Assembly (NCBI GenBank): GCA_014378225.1
Contig: JACMOA010000270.1
Span: 1 to 6,581 of the forward strand
DNA from: Deinococcales bacterium
GTDB taxonomy: Bacteria; Deinococcota; Deinococci; Deinococcales; Deinococcaceae
Length of the DNA: 6,581 bases
Direction of reading: 5' to 3'
Made by a program: the position numbers and the translations under genes. The notes beneath the pieces are model-generated. The model was not told the DNA's origin and searched no databases. It was given only the letters and a program-made list of their open reading frames with translations. Positions 1-6,405 of the stretch are shown here, piece by piece. Positions within the stretch are counted from its first letter, which is position 1. Each line of letters starts with the position of its first letter.

Positions 1-1
1 C

Positions 2-268
2 CCGCAGTGGAAAGGGGTCAGCAGTGAACACATCCTTAAACACTGCCTGAACCGGGTGCTCGAGCAGGGTTACACACCGATCAACGTGGCGGTGGTGGTC
101 ACGCTGGACCGCCCCAAACTGGGACCGCTGCGCGACGCCCTTGTCTCGAGGGTAGCGGAACTGCTCAAAATGCGGGTGGAGGACGTGGGGCTAACCTTTA
201 AAACCAGCGAAGGACTGGCCCCCTCACACATTCAGGCTCGAGCGACCCTACTGCTCGAGTCGGTTTAA
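2..268 (+). CDS. ispF: 2-C-methyl-D-erythritol 2,4-cyclodiphosphate synthase, C-terminal part (5' truncated)
   Basis: IspF converts CDP-ME 2-phosphate to ME-2,4-cyclodiphosphate with release of CMP, in the cytosolic non-mevalonate isoprenoid pathway. The reading frame is already open at base 2 (PQWKGVSSEHILKH...) and ends at TAA 266-268, so only about the last 88 residues are present and the real start lies outside the window. The PQWKG segment matches the IspF region after the DTDP motif. LDRPKLGP matches the conserved PKL segment. KTSEGLAPSH sits where most IspFs have TTTEGLGFTGR; the KTSEGLAPSH variant is the one I know from Thermus. The metal-binding N-terminal residues cannot be checked. 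A GTG at 56 is internal, not a start. The trmL start follows after 15 nt, so the two genes are probably co-transcribed. Confidence 0.9.
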   Translation, partial: PQWKGVSSEHILKHCLNRVLEQGYTPINVAVVVTLDRPKLGPLRDALVSRVAELLKMRVEDVGLTFKTSEGLAPSHIQARATLLLESV

Positions 269-283
269 AGCTCGAGAAAAATT

Positions 284-736
284 ATGCTCAATGTCGTGTT
301 ATTCGAGCCAGAAAACGCTGGAAACGTGGGCAACATCGCCCGAACCTGCGCGGTGGTGGGCGCAAGCCTGCATCTGATTCGCCCTTTCGGTTTTCATTTG
401 CACGACACCCAATTCAGGCGGGCCGGAATGGACTATCTCGAGGGTGTCACCTTGCTCGAGCACCCGGACTGGCTGACGTTCCGCTCGAGCATTTCCCCCG
501 AAGCACGGCTGTGGGGGTTCACTTCCAAAACAGAGCGCACCTTCTGGGAAGTCTCCTTCTCGAGCGGGGATTATCTGATTTATGGACCTGAATCTCGAGG
601 GTTGCCGCCCTGGATTAAGAACCAGCTCGAGCCGATAACCATTCCGATGCCTGCGGGCGGACGTTCACTTAATCTGGCGGTTTCGGTGGGCATTGGGCTG
701 TATGAAGCGGTGCGCCAGATTCAGGGCGCGAGGTAA
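284..736 (+). CDS. trmL: tRNA (cytidine/uridine-34 2'-O)-methyltransferase TrmL (SPOUT family)
   Basis: TrmL methylates the ribose 2'-OH of the wobble nucleotide in certain tRNA-Leu species, using S-adenosylmethionine. At 150 aa it is close to the usual 150-160 aa of this minimal, knotted SPOUT enzyme with no extra RNA-binding domain. Visible motifs are motif 1 ([11 protein letters not shown], residues 11-21), motif 2 (YGPESRGLP, 100-108) and motif 3 ([17 protein letters not shown], 121-137), which together form the SAM-binding trefoil knot. The ATG at 284 begins right at the conserved N-terminal strand ([14 protein letters not shown]), so the start is secure, although upstream there is only a weak GAG as Shine-Dalgarno. 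It follows ispF in the same direction. Its 3' end overlaps the convergent lipoprotein gene by 16 bp, and no terminator is visible close to its stop. Six CTCGAG copies lie inside it. Confidence 0.93.
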   Translation: MLNVVLFEPENAGNVGNIARTCAVVGASLHLIRPFGFHLHDTQFRRAGMDYLEGVTLLEHPDWLTFRSSISPEARLWGFTSKTERTFWEVSFSSGDYLIYGPESRGLPPWIKNQLEPITIPMPAGGRSLNLAVSVGIGLYEAVRQIQGAR

Positions 737-1227
737 AGATATTTGGCCGGAATCACTTCACGGCTAACCGTGGGGCTGCTCCACTCGAGCTTGACCAGCG
801 CAACCCCATCATTCTCGTAATACTCGAGACGGATGGGATAGCGCTTTCCCGCCTCGAGTGTAATTTTACCGCTGTACTCGGTAGCGCTGTGCTCGTTCCA
901 CTCGCTGACCAGACTCTGATTGTTCACGTAAAGGCGTACTCCATCGTCCGAAGTAACGTAAAAAGTGTATTCCTCGCCGTAAGGAACCAGAATTTTACCA
1001 CTCCAGCGCACGCTGAAGGTGTCAGGCGCAATGCCAGGAGTCGGGCTGTCGCTGCCCCAGTCAAAATCAATCTGGGGGTCGGTCTGAACGGCTCGAGTCC
1101 CCGTAAACTCGAGTTCGTCGTAGTATTCGGCTTTGAGGCCCGTGCCGGGGGTGAAGTTGAGACCTCCAGGACCACAGCTCGAGAGAAGGACCAGAGTCAA
1201 GGAAATTCCGAGGATAGAGCGCTGCAT
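721..1227 (-). CDS. Small PA14-domain lipoprotein, probably envelope-anchored
   Basis: A 168-aa protein with an N-terminal lipoprotein signal: MQRS, a hydrophobic stretch [11 protein letters not shown], then lipobox LSSC with Cys18 as the expected lipidated residue. After a Gly/Pro linker (19-30) the rest is one PA14-like beta-sandwich domain. [14 protein letters not shown] (30-43) is the typical opening strand, [11 protein letters not shown] (72-82) and [20 protein letters not shown] (85-104) form the core, and IPAKYLYL (159-166) is the typical end. The SDDGVRL segment carries the Asp-Asp pair (94-95) that binds calcium in sugar-binding PA14 proteins. PA14 domains are known in toxins, glycosidases and adhesins and often bind carbohydrate; the ligand here is unknown. 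The start is supported by GGAGG (1235-1239, minus strand) 7 nt before the ATG. It is convergent with trmL and divergent from the ROK gene. A link to the neighbouring sugar transporter is possible but unproven. Confidence 0.85.
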   Translation of the reverse strand: MQRSILGISLTLVLLSSCGPGGLNFTPGTGLKAEYYDELEFTGTRAVQTDPQIDFDWGSDSPTPGIAPDTFSVRWSGKILVPYGEEYTFYVTSDDGVRLYVNNQSLVSEWNEHSATEYSGKITLEAGKRYPIRLEYYENDGVALVKLEWSSPTVSREVIPAKYLYLAP

Positions 1228-1296
1228 TATAAAACCTCCAGAATACGTTTAGCTTACAGTAGACCTCCGGCGAAAGTCGCCTCCAGACGTGTTACT

Positions 1297-1326
1297 CATT
1301 TACTCCTACTCGTTCCACTCGGTCAA
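1297..1326 (-). promoter_or_regulatory. Weak candidate promoter for the PA14 lipoprotein gene
   Basis: On the minus strand TTGACC (1326 to 1321) matches the -35 consensus at 5 of 6 positions. It is followed 18 bp later by TAAATG (1302 to 1297), a poor -10 match. Transcription would start near 1290 and give a leader of about 60 nt containing the three GGAGG copies. The -35 box overlaps the base of the 1324-1361 hairpin. The -10 is weak, so this is tentative. Confidence 0.25.
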
Positions 1327-1361
1327 AAGCGGGAGGCGGGCCGTCCCGCCCCCCACTTTTG
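1324..1361. terminator. Long GC-rich hairpin with A/T flanks, bidirectional terminator-like
   Basis: Arms 1324-1340 and 1345-1361 pair at 15 of 17 positions around a 4-nt loop CCGT. The core is GGCGGG/CCCGCC and the stem ends in AAAAG/CTTTT, so a transcript from either side meets a GC stem followed by a short U run, as in bidirectional intrinsic terminators. No plus-strand gene ends just before it. The nearest upstream plus-strand gene is trmL, which ends near 736 with no terminator of its own, so one reading is that it stops the trmL transcript after running antisense through the lipoprotein gene. A double-stranded operator between the divergent promoters is the alternative. Confidence 0.5.
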
Positions 1362-1413
1362 CCGTAGGTCTAGTGCATAGACCGCTGTGAGAACACACTC
1401 GAGCGCACACTCA

Positions 1414-1431
1414 AACATGCGTTTGTATGTT
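1414..1431. promoter_or_regulatory. Inverted repeat abutting the ROK promoter, candidate operator
   Basis: AACATGC (1414-1420), a 4-nt GTTT spacer, then GTATGTT (1425-1431) gives arms matching at 6 of 7 positions. The right arm ends 3 bp before the -35 box of the promoter at 1435. The placement suits autoregulation by the ROK protein or another repressor. No second copy of this sequence was noticed in the window, so the assignment rests on position and symmetry only. Confidence 0.35.
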
Positions 1432-1434
1432 CTC

Positions 1435-1463
1435 TTGCCAAACAAACTATGAAGTGGTATAAC
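1435..1463 (+). promoter_or_regulatory. Sigma70-type promoter for the ROK regulator and possibly the downstream locus
   Basis: TTGCCA (1435-1440) and TATAAC (1458-1463) are separated by exactly 17 bp; each box matches consensus at 5 of 6 positions. Transcription would begin near 1470, leaving a leader of about 150 nt before the ROK ATG at 1624. A weaker second pair, TTGCCG (1547-1552) with TTTTAT (1571-1576), lies closer to the gene. Confidence 0.6.
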
Positions 1464-1623
1464 ACAACAAAAGAAATCAAAACCTTTCCTGCCAGAATTT
1501 GGGCATTGAGAAGCCTAAATACATGGGTTCTAGTGAATGTTCCACCTTGCCGTTTTCTGAGTATTTTCTGTTTTATGCCCCGGTTAAAATCCATCTACCT
1601 TTCTGTTTTACCCTCAAACTCCC

Positions 1624-2904
1624 ATGTCCTATCCTCTCCCCACTTCCCTAGACCAAAGTGCCATCCGGGCGCAACACACCCTGATGTTGCTGGCGCACCT
1701 GCGTGAAGATGACGTGTCCCGTGCAGAACTCAGCCGCCGTATGGGAATGTCGCGCAGTGCCATCTCGAGCATTGTGGTGCATTTGCTGGACCTGGGACTG
1801 GTGCTCGAGCAGGGTCCCGGATTCTCGAGCGCGGGGCGTAAACCCACCTTGCTTTCGCTGTGCAGCGAAGCGGTGTATGTCTGGGGGGTGGATATTGGGG
1901 CGCGTCATCTGGGCGTGGGACTGTTTGACCTGCGAGGACACCCGCTCGAGCAAAAAAGCATCTCGCACGATGTTCGGCAGGGACCACGGGCTACCTACGC
2001 CGCCCTGGAAGGGCTGCTCGAGGGGCTACACTTTGGGGCTTTGGCGCAGCGCAGCGCTGGAATGGGGGTCAGCGTGGCGGGTCCGGTGGATTTTCGCACC
2101 GGACGCATCATAGACCCACCCAATATGGCAGGCTGGGACGGTGAAAATGTGGTGCTGGCCCTTGAGGAACGCTTTGGCCTGAGGGTGCGTGCGGACAACG
2201 ACGCTAATCTGGGTGCATTGGCCGAAAGTCGAGGAACCGGGTCTTCCCACAGCCTGATTTATCTCAAGTGCGCCACAGGCATCGGTGCAGGGCTGTTGCT
2301 CGAGGGCAGAATCTACCGGGGAGTGATGGGGGGTGCAGGTGAACTGGGACACATCAGCATCAATGCAGACGGTCCGGTAGGACGCAGTGGACATCCTGGA
2401 AGCCTCGAGAGTTATTCGGCGGGTTACGCCCTGCTCGAGCGGATGCGCTCACACCTGCCCCACCTGCCCAGTACGCTCTATCAGGACAGTTCACTCGAGG
2501 ACTTGGTTCACGCAGCGCGGCAGGGAGACCCGCTGGCCGTTCGTTTGGTGCGCGAGGCCGGAGACTCGTTGGGAATCGCCCTGACCACCTTGCTCAACCT
2601 GTTCAATCCTGCCGAGGTGGTGATTGGGGGAGAGCTGGCCGCAGCCGGTTCGCTGCTGCTCGAGGCCATCACCGAGGTCGTACATAGCCGCACCCTACGC
2701 ATCAACCGGGACCACACCGCGTTTCGTTTGAGCACCCTGGGCGCAAACGCTTCACTGTTGGGCGCGGCTCAACTGGCCCTGCACGATTTATACAGCCCCG
2801 CCGGACTAGACACCCTGTACCGGATTGTAGAACAAGCGCAGCGTAAAACTTTAAAACAAGCGCCCCACAAGGCCACCCACAAGGAGGAGCGAGTTCCCAT
2901 GTAA
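1624..2904 (+). CDS. ROK-family transcriptional regulator (NagC/XylR type), likely controls the adjacent sugar transporter
   Basis: A 426-aa protein. Residues 9-62 form a winged helix-turn-helix (LDQSAIRAQ..., VSRAELSRRMGMSRSAISSI) with GRKP at 71-74 in the usual post-HTH position. A ROK sugar-kinase-like domain follows: WGVDIGARHLGVGLFDL (87-103, phosphate-binding loop-like), VAGPVD (151-156), DNDAN (191-195, with the sugar-binding/catalytic Asp retained), ATGIGAG (217-223), GELGHISI (239-246) and VIGGELAA (333-340). ROK repressors bind a sugar or sugar phosphate and leave DNA. Oddly, the usual zinc motif C-x-C-G-x-x-G-C is GRSGHPGS here (253-260), so all three cysteines are missing although the His of GELGH is kept. 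A Lys-rich tail follows residue 405. The ATG at 1624 fits family N-termini, but no Shine-Dalgarno is visible before it. The transporter genes follow after 101 bp on the same strand, which suggests a local regulator. Confidence 0.88.
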   Translation: MSYPLPTSLDQSAIRAQHTLMLLAHLREDDVSRAELSRRMGMSRSAISSIVVHLLDLGLVLEQGPGFSSAGRKPTLLSLCSEAVYVWGVDIGARHLGVGLFDLRGHPLEQKSISHDVRQGPRATYAALEGLLEGLHFGALAQRSAGMGVSVAGPVDFRTGRIIDPPNMAGWDGENVVLALEERFGLRVRADNDANLGALAESRGTGSSHSLIYLKCATGIGAGLLLEGRIYRGVMGGAGELGHISINADGPVGRSGHPGSLESYSAGYALLERMRSHLPHLPSTLYQDSSLEDLVHAARQGDPLAVRLVREAGDSLGIALTTLLNLFNPAEVVIGGELAAAGSLLLEAITEVVHSRTLRINRDHTAFRLSTLGANASLLGAAQLALHDLYSPAGLDTLYRIVEQAQRKTLKQAPHKATHKEERVPM

Positions 2905-2927
2905 CTTTTCACCCTACCCCACGCTCT

Positions 2928-2958
2928 CGCTCGAGAATCCTGCCTAAATTCTCGAGCG
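2928..2958. promoter_or_regulatory. Perfect 11-bp inverted repeat before the binding-protein gene, candidate operator
   Basis: CGCTCGAGAAT (2928-2938) and its exact reverse complement ATTCTCGAGCG (2948-2958) flank 9 nt. It lies between the ROK stop and the Shine-Dalgarno of the binding-protein gene, where an operator would be expected. Each arm contains a CTCGAG copy, so 6 of the 11 pairs follow from the background repeat; only the extra AAT/ATT and CG matches are additional. No U run follows, so it is not a standard terminator. TAAATT (2945-2950) inside it is a weak -10 candidate. Confidence 0.4.
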
Positions 2959-3005
2959 TCCACCCTCAAGCCGTTCAAAGTTCAGGTTTAGTTTAAGGAG
3001 ACCCT

Positions 3006-4244
3006 ATGAAGAAAGCAGCAATGTTGATGGGCGCACTCATGCTCGGTGGCGCACTGGGCCAAGCCAAAGGGGAACTCGAGATTTTCTCCTGGTGGGCCGG
3101 AGACGAAGGTCCTGCGCTCGAGGCCCTGGTCAAGGCGTACAGCGCCAAGTACCCCGGCGTAGAAGTCAAAAATGCCACCGTTACCGGAGGCAGTGGGGTC
3201 AACGCAAGGGCCGTGCTCAAGACCCGGATGTTAGGCGGCGACCCGCCAGACAGCTTTCAGGTTCACGCTGGACAGGAACTCACTGGAACCTGGGTAGCGG
3301 CAAACCGGATGGACAATCTGGCTGCTTTGTACAAGTCTGAAGGCTGGAACAGCAAGTTCCCCAAAGGTGTGCTGGACCTGATTAGCACCAAAGCGGGGAC
3401 CTGGGTCGTTCCAGTCAACGTTCACCGCAGCAATGTGATGTGGTTTAACCCTGCCAAGCTCAAAGAGTGGGGTGTCACCGCACCCAAAACCTGGTCCGAG
3501 TTCCTGAGCACTTGCACCACACTCAAAGCCAAGGGTCTCGAGGCTCCTTTGGCTCTGGGCGAGAACTGGACCCAGCACCACCTGTGGGAAAGTGTGGCTC
3601 TGGGCGTTTTAGGCCCAACCGACTACGGCAGACTGTGGACTCGCAGCCTCAAGATGAACGACGCCAAGGTGGTCCGGGTTTGGGACACCTTTGGTAAGGT
3701 GCTGGACTGCTCCAACAAGGACGCCTCTGGATTAAGCTGGCAGCAGGCCATTGACCGGGTGATGGGCGGACAGAGTGCCTTTAACATCATGGGAGACTGG
3801 GCGGCGGGCTACATGGCCACCACCCTCAAACTCGAGCCAGGAAAAGGTTTTGGCTGGGCGGCTTCTCCCGGTACAAACGGCAGCTTTATGTTGCTGGCTG
3901 ACGCCTTCGGACTCCCTAAAGGCGTTAAGAACAAGACGACTGTCAATAACTGGCTCCGTCTGGTGGGCTGCAAAGAGGGTCAGGACATCTTCAACCCCCT
4001 CAAGGGCAGCATTTCGGCCCGTTTGGACAGCGACCTGAGCAAGTACAACACCTACTCGCAGAGCGCTGCCAGAGATTTCCGCACCAATAAAATTGTGGGC
4101 AGTCTGGTTCACGGCGCCGTAGCAAAAGAGGCGTTCATGAGCCAGTTTGCTACCGTGATGGAAATTTACCTGGGCGGCAGAAGCGCCAAGTCTGCCTCGA
4201 GCGCGGCTGAAGCGATTGCCACTCAGGTTAGTCTGGGACAGTAG
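3006..4244 (+). CDS. Periplasmic sugar-binding protein of an ABC importer, glucose/mannose type
   Basis: A 412-aa family 1 solute-binding protein that captures sugar and delivers it to the two permeases encoded downstream. The signal peptide is residues 1-20 (KK, hydrophobic core [14 protein letters not shown], predicted cleavage after GQA). There is no lipobox Cys, so the mature protein should be free in the periplasm. The mature part begins [19 protein letters not shown] (23-41). Further landmarks are [16 protein letters not shown] (74-89), [11 protein letters not shown] (137-147), [20 protein letters not shown] (182-201), [15 protein letters not shown] (256-270) and [15 protein letters not shown] [12 protein letters not shown] (361-372). 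From memory these match the T. thermophilus glucose/mannose-binding protein (TTC0328 in HB27) nearly word for word, which supports glucose, mannose or galactose as ligand; this was not aligned. AAGGAG (2995-3000) lies 5 nt before the ATG. The first permease follows 182 bp downstream. Confidence 0.9.
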   Translation: MKKAAMLMGALMLGGALGQAKGELEIFSWWAGDEGPALEALVKAYSAKYPGVEVKNATVTGGSGVNARAVLKTRMLGGDPPDSFQVHAGQELTGTWVAANRMDNLAALYKSEGWNSKFPKGVLDLISTKAGTWVVPVNVHRSNVMWFNPAKLKEWGVTAPKTWSEFLSTCTTLKAKGLEAPLALGENWTQHHLWESVALGVLGPTDYGRLWTRSLKMNDAKVVRVWDTFGKVLDCSNKDASGLSWQQAIDRVMGGQSAFNIMGDWAAGYMATTLKLEPGKGFGWAASPGTNGSFMLLADAFGLPKGVKNKTTVNNWLRLVGCKEGQDIFNPLKGSISARLDSDLSKYNTYSQSAARDFRTNKIVGSLVHGAVAKEAFMSQFATVMEIYLGGRSAKSASSAAEAIATQVSLGQ

Positions 4245-4380
4245 AGAATATGACCAGGGTCCAGAGTCCAGATAAGCTCGAGTCTGAAAGGGTTTACTTC
4301 AGTAAAAACTCTCCATCCACTTGAGGAAAACCAAACTTCTATCCTCGACCCTGACCTCCGGAACCCTTTTGACTACACCA
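4245..4380. other. 3' untranslated region between binding protein and terminator
   Basis: No gene is seen. It contains a tandem 7-bp repeat GTCCAGA x2 (4259-4272), one CTCGAG (4277-4282) and a short perfect inverted repeat TTTACT-TC-AGTAAA (4293-4306). None has a clear function. A TTGACT at 4369-4374 has no matching -10 at normal spacing, so I do not call a separate permease promoter. Confidence 0.5.
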
Positions 4381-4411
4381 CTGCATGGGGAAATCCCCAT
4401 GCAGCTTTTTT
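4381..4411 (+). terminator. Intrinsic terminator/attenuator between binding protein and permeases
   Basis: CTGCATGGGG (4381-4390) pairs perfectly over 10 bp with CCCCATGCAG (4395-4404) around the loop AAAT. A C and six T follow (4406-4411). It separates the binding-protein gene from the permease genes and should allow only partial read-through, a common way to keep the binding protein in excess. The permease Shine-Dalgarno begins at the very next base. Confidence 0.85.
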
Positions 4412-4417
4412 GGAGGT
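4412..4417 (+). promoter_or_regulatory. Ribosome-binding site that fixes the first permease start
   Basis: GGAGGT lies 9 nt before the ATG at 4427. The alternative in-frame ATG at 4385 is inside the terminator stem and has no Shine-Dalgarno, so 4427 is the start. Confidence 0.8.
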
Positions 4418-4426
4418 ACTACCCCT

Positions 4427-5587
4427 ATGGCCCAGATTATCCAACGCTCGCGCACCCCCCGCCCTCGAGCGAATTTTAACCAGGACCGCCTGTGGGCTAT
4501 GCTGGTCATCCTGCCCACCGTGGTCTTTCTGGGTATCTTCGTGTATGGATTCATTGGCCAGACTTTTTACACCAGTTTAACGGACTGGGGCAAGGACTCG
4601 GCGCAGGCCCTGGCGCTTGACCCCATCAAGCGCTTTATTGGCTTTGAGAACTACCGGGAGCTGTTCACCGGATTTATTGACGTGCGCTTTCGCCAGGATT
4701 TGGTCAATACCTTCTGGTTCACCCTCTTTTTTATCCTGGGCTGCCTGGGGCTGGGCCTGTTTATGGCCATGCTGCTAGACCAGAGTCCCAGAGGGGAAAG
4801 CTTTTTCAGAACACTCTTTCTCTTTCCCATGTCGCTGAGCTTTATCGTCACCGGAACCATCTGGCGCTGGCTGTTGCAACCGCAGGGCGGTCTGAACCAG
4901 CTTCCCACCGCTGTGGGGCTACCGCAAGGCCAGTTTGGTTGGCTCACCTCTAGAGAAAGTATCTGGAACTTTAACTGGCAGGACTTACCCTTTTTCACCG
5001 GGCTGGCGGTTGCCTTGGTTCTAGCTTATATAACTTGGAACGCGGTTCAAGCAGGAATGCGCTCTCGAGCCATTATTGCAGGAGTCTCAAGCGCTATCTT
5101 ACTGGTCTGGGCAATCTACTTTGGACGCGGGGCCACCTGGATTTACCCTTTTCCAGAAATGCACGGTTTCAATTTTGCTTTTATTGGCATCATTATGGCC
5201 GCAGTATGGCAACTCTCAGGCTACACCATGGCGCTCTATCTGGCCGGACTGCGCAGCGTTCCCGAGGAATTGCGTGAAGCCGCCAGGGTAGACGGCGCAA
5301 CCGAAGGTCAGATTTACCGCAGAGTGATTTTGCCGCTACTGGCCCCCATCACCTTATCTGCCATCATCATTTTGGGGCACATCAGCCTTAAAATCTTTGA
5401 CTTGATTTTTGCCATGGCGGGTGCAGACAACGCTACTACAGACGTTCCTGCGCTGCTGATGTATTTGACTACCTTCCGGGCTAACCAGTTTTCCAAGGGT
5501 GCTGCCATCGCTTCAGTGCTGCTGGTTCTGGTGGCTCTGATTATCGTTCCTTACCTCTCAAACCAACTAAGGAGAGAAAAACGATGA
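4427..5587 (+). CDS. Sugar ABC transporter permease, MalF type
   Basis: One of the two membrane subunits forming the sugar channel. From the ATG at 4427 it is 386 aa; the frame is open further back to 4385, but those 14 residues would be encoded by the terminator hairpin. The N-terminus (residues 1-21) is basic and cytoplasmic. Hydrophobic segments are at about 22-42, 96-116, 129-150, 192-208, 214-232, 251-275, 308-329 and 361-377. The EAA loop that docks the ATPase is [12 protein letters not shown] (280-291), followed by [10 protein letters not shown]. Ordinary permeases of this family have about 290-310 aa and six helices. The extra length is largely a two-helix hairpin at about 185-246, between the FGWL region and the helix before the EAA loop. 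The gene overlaps the next permease by 4 bp (ATGA), so translation is probably coupled. Confidence 0.9.
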   Translation: MAQIIQRSRTPRPRANFNQDRLWAMLVILPTVVFLGIFVYGFIGQTFYTSLTDWGKDSAQALALDPIKRFIGFENYRELFTGFIDVRFRQDLVNTFWFTLFFILGCLGLGLFMAMLLDQSPRGESFFRTLFLFPMSLSFIVTGTIWRWLLQPQGGLNQLPTAVGLPQGQFGWLTSRESIWNFNWQDLPFFTGLAVALVLAYITWNAVQAGMRSRAIIAGVSSAILLVWAIYFGRGATWIYPFPEMHGFNFAFIGIIMAAVWQLSGYTMALYLAGLRSVPEELREAARVDGATEGQIYRRVILPLLAPITLSAIIILGHISLKIFDLIFAMAGADNATTDVPALLMYLTTFRANQFSKGAAIASVLLVLVALIIVPYLSNQLRREKR

Positions 5588-6405
5588 AACGTGCCTTTAT
5601 TCCTCAACCGCTGGTCTACTTCTTTTTGGTACTTTTAGCCCTAGTTTTTCTACTTCCGCTGTATATGGTGCTGGTCACAGCCTTAAAGGACCCAGCTACC
5701 ATCAACCTGCAAACCGCGTGGCATCTTCCCTCGAGTCCGTACTGGCAGAGTTTTTCGCAGGCCTGGAATACCTTTTTGCCCACCTTTCGCAACAGTCTGG
5801 TGCTTACCATCAGCGCCACCGTTTTGTCTGCGATTATTGGCAGTCTGAACGGCTATGTGCTGTCCAAGTGGGCTTTTCGAGGCTCGAGCACCCTGTTTGC
5901 CCTGATGCTGTTCGGGATGTTCATTCCTTATCAAAGCGTACTCATTCCACTGTTTCAGACCCTCAAGGATTGGGGGCTTTACGGAACGTTGTGGGGCCTG
6001 ATTCTGGCCCATGTGGTGTACGGACTCCCCATCACCACCCTGATTTTTAAAAACTACTACAGCGAGATTCCCGACGAACTGCTCGAGGCCGCCAGGGTGG
6101 ACGGAGCCGGATTTTTCTCAATTTACCGCTGGGTGATTTTGCCCATCTCGGTGCCGGGGTTTGTGGTGGTGATTATCTGGCAGTTCACCCAGGTCTGGAA
6201 CGAATTTTTGTTCGCAAGGGTCCTGGCTGGAGAGGATAATCAACCTATCACTGTGGCCCTCTCGCTGCTGGCCGGAGGCGAGGCAGTCAAGTGGAACCTG
6301 CCGATGGCGGGTAGCATTCTGGCCGCGCTACCCACTTTGCTGGTGTATGTGCTGTTAGGCCGCTACTTTATCCGGGGCCTGCTGGCAGGGTCTGTAAAAG
6401 GTTAG
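5584..6405 (+). CDS. Sugar ABC transporter permease, MalG type
   Basis: The second membrane subunit of the importer, 273 aa, normal length for the family. Six hydrophobic segments are seen at about 11-31, 70-92, 104-124, 136-156, 187-207 and 241-262. The EAA loop is [12 protein letters not shown] (164-175), followed by [12 protein letters not shown]. The C-terminus, [13 protein letters not shown], is typical of MalG-like subunits. The start overlaps the previous stop as ATGA, and AAGGAG (5569-5574) lies 9 nt upstream. It is the last gene before a strong terminator. No gene for an ATP-binding subunit follows within the window, so energy coupling must come from elsewhere. In T. thermophilus the equivalent pair (TTC0327/TTC0326) is reported to use the ATPase MalK1; I recall this from the literature and have not checked it here. 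Confidence 0.92.
   Translation: MKRAFIPQPLVYFFLVLLALVFLLPLYMVLVTALKDPATINLQTAWHLPSSPYWQSFSQAWNTFLPTFRNSLVLTISATVLSAIIGSLNGYVLSKWAFRGSSTLFALMLFGMFIPYQSVLIPLFQTLKDWGLYGTLWGLILAHVVYGLPITTLIFKNYYSEIPDELLEAARVDGAGFFSIYRWVILPISVPGFVVVIIWQFTQVWNEFLFARVLAGEDNQPITVALSLLAGGEAVKWNLPMAGSILAALPTLLVYVLLGRYFIRGLLAGSVKG

Larger units (their letters stand above)
1228..1623. other. 396-bp divergent intergenic region, regulatory, no gene seen
   Basis: This lies between the starts of the minus-strand lipoprotein gene and the plus-strand ROK gene. I see no convincing coding frame and no tRNA. It holds, in order: the lipoprotein ribosome site and two further CCTCC copies at 1264-1268 and 1280-1284 (CCTCCAGA occurs at both 1235-1242 and 1280-1287); a small hairpin GGCGA-AAG-TCGCC (1269-1281); a long hairpin (1324-1361); one CTCGAG (1398-1403); an inverted repeat (1414-1431); and a promoter (1435-1463). 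The last 180 bases or so are clearly more AT-rich than the rest of the window and contain no CTCGAG. Confidence 0.7.

Noticed and set aside
759..772. CACGG-CTAA-CCGTG hairpin as the trmL terminator
   Set aside because: The stem is only 5 bp with no U run, and it encodes part of the lipoprotein on the other strand.
889..1380. 163-codon plus-strand open frame across the lipoprotein gene
   Set aside because: It is antisense to a well-supported lipoprotein gene with signal peptide, lipobox and PA14 domain; its own translation is Arg-rich and shows no recognisable domain.
1370..1594. Minus-strand 74-codon open frame in the intergenic region
   Set aside because: No ribosome site and no family resemblance, and it covers the clear plus-strand promoter at 1435-1463.
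1648..1968. Minus-strand 106-codon open frame opposite the ROK helix-turn-helix
   Set aside because: It is a shadow of the ROK coding frame; the ROK motifs are continuous throughout.
59..3122. CTCGAG series as a CRISPR array or tandem repeat
   Set aside because: Only the 6-bp core is constant, spacing is irregular (as short as 11 bp between cores, often over 100 bp), and most copies are inside functional genes.
3732..4112. Minus-strand 126-codon open frame opposite the binding-protein gene
   Set aside because: It is a shadow of a conserved gene, with no ribosome site or recognisable product.
4385..4426. In-frame ATG at 4385 extending the first permease by 14 residues
   Set aside because: It lies inside the terminator stem, has no Shine-Dalgarno, and the added residues are not permease-like. 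ATG 4427 has GGAGGT 9 nt upstream.
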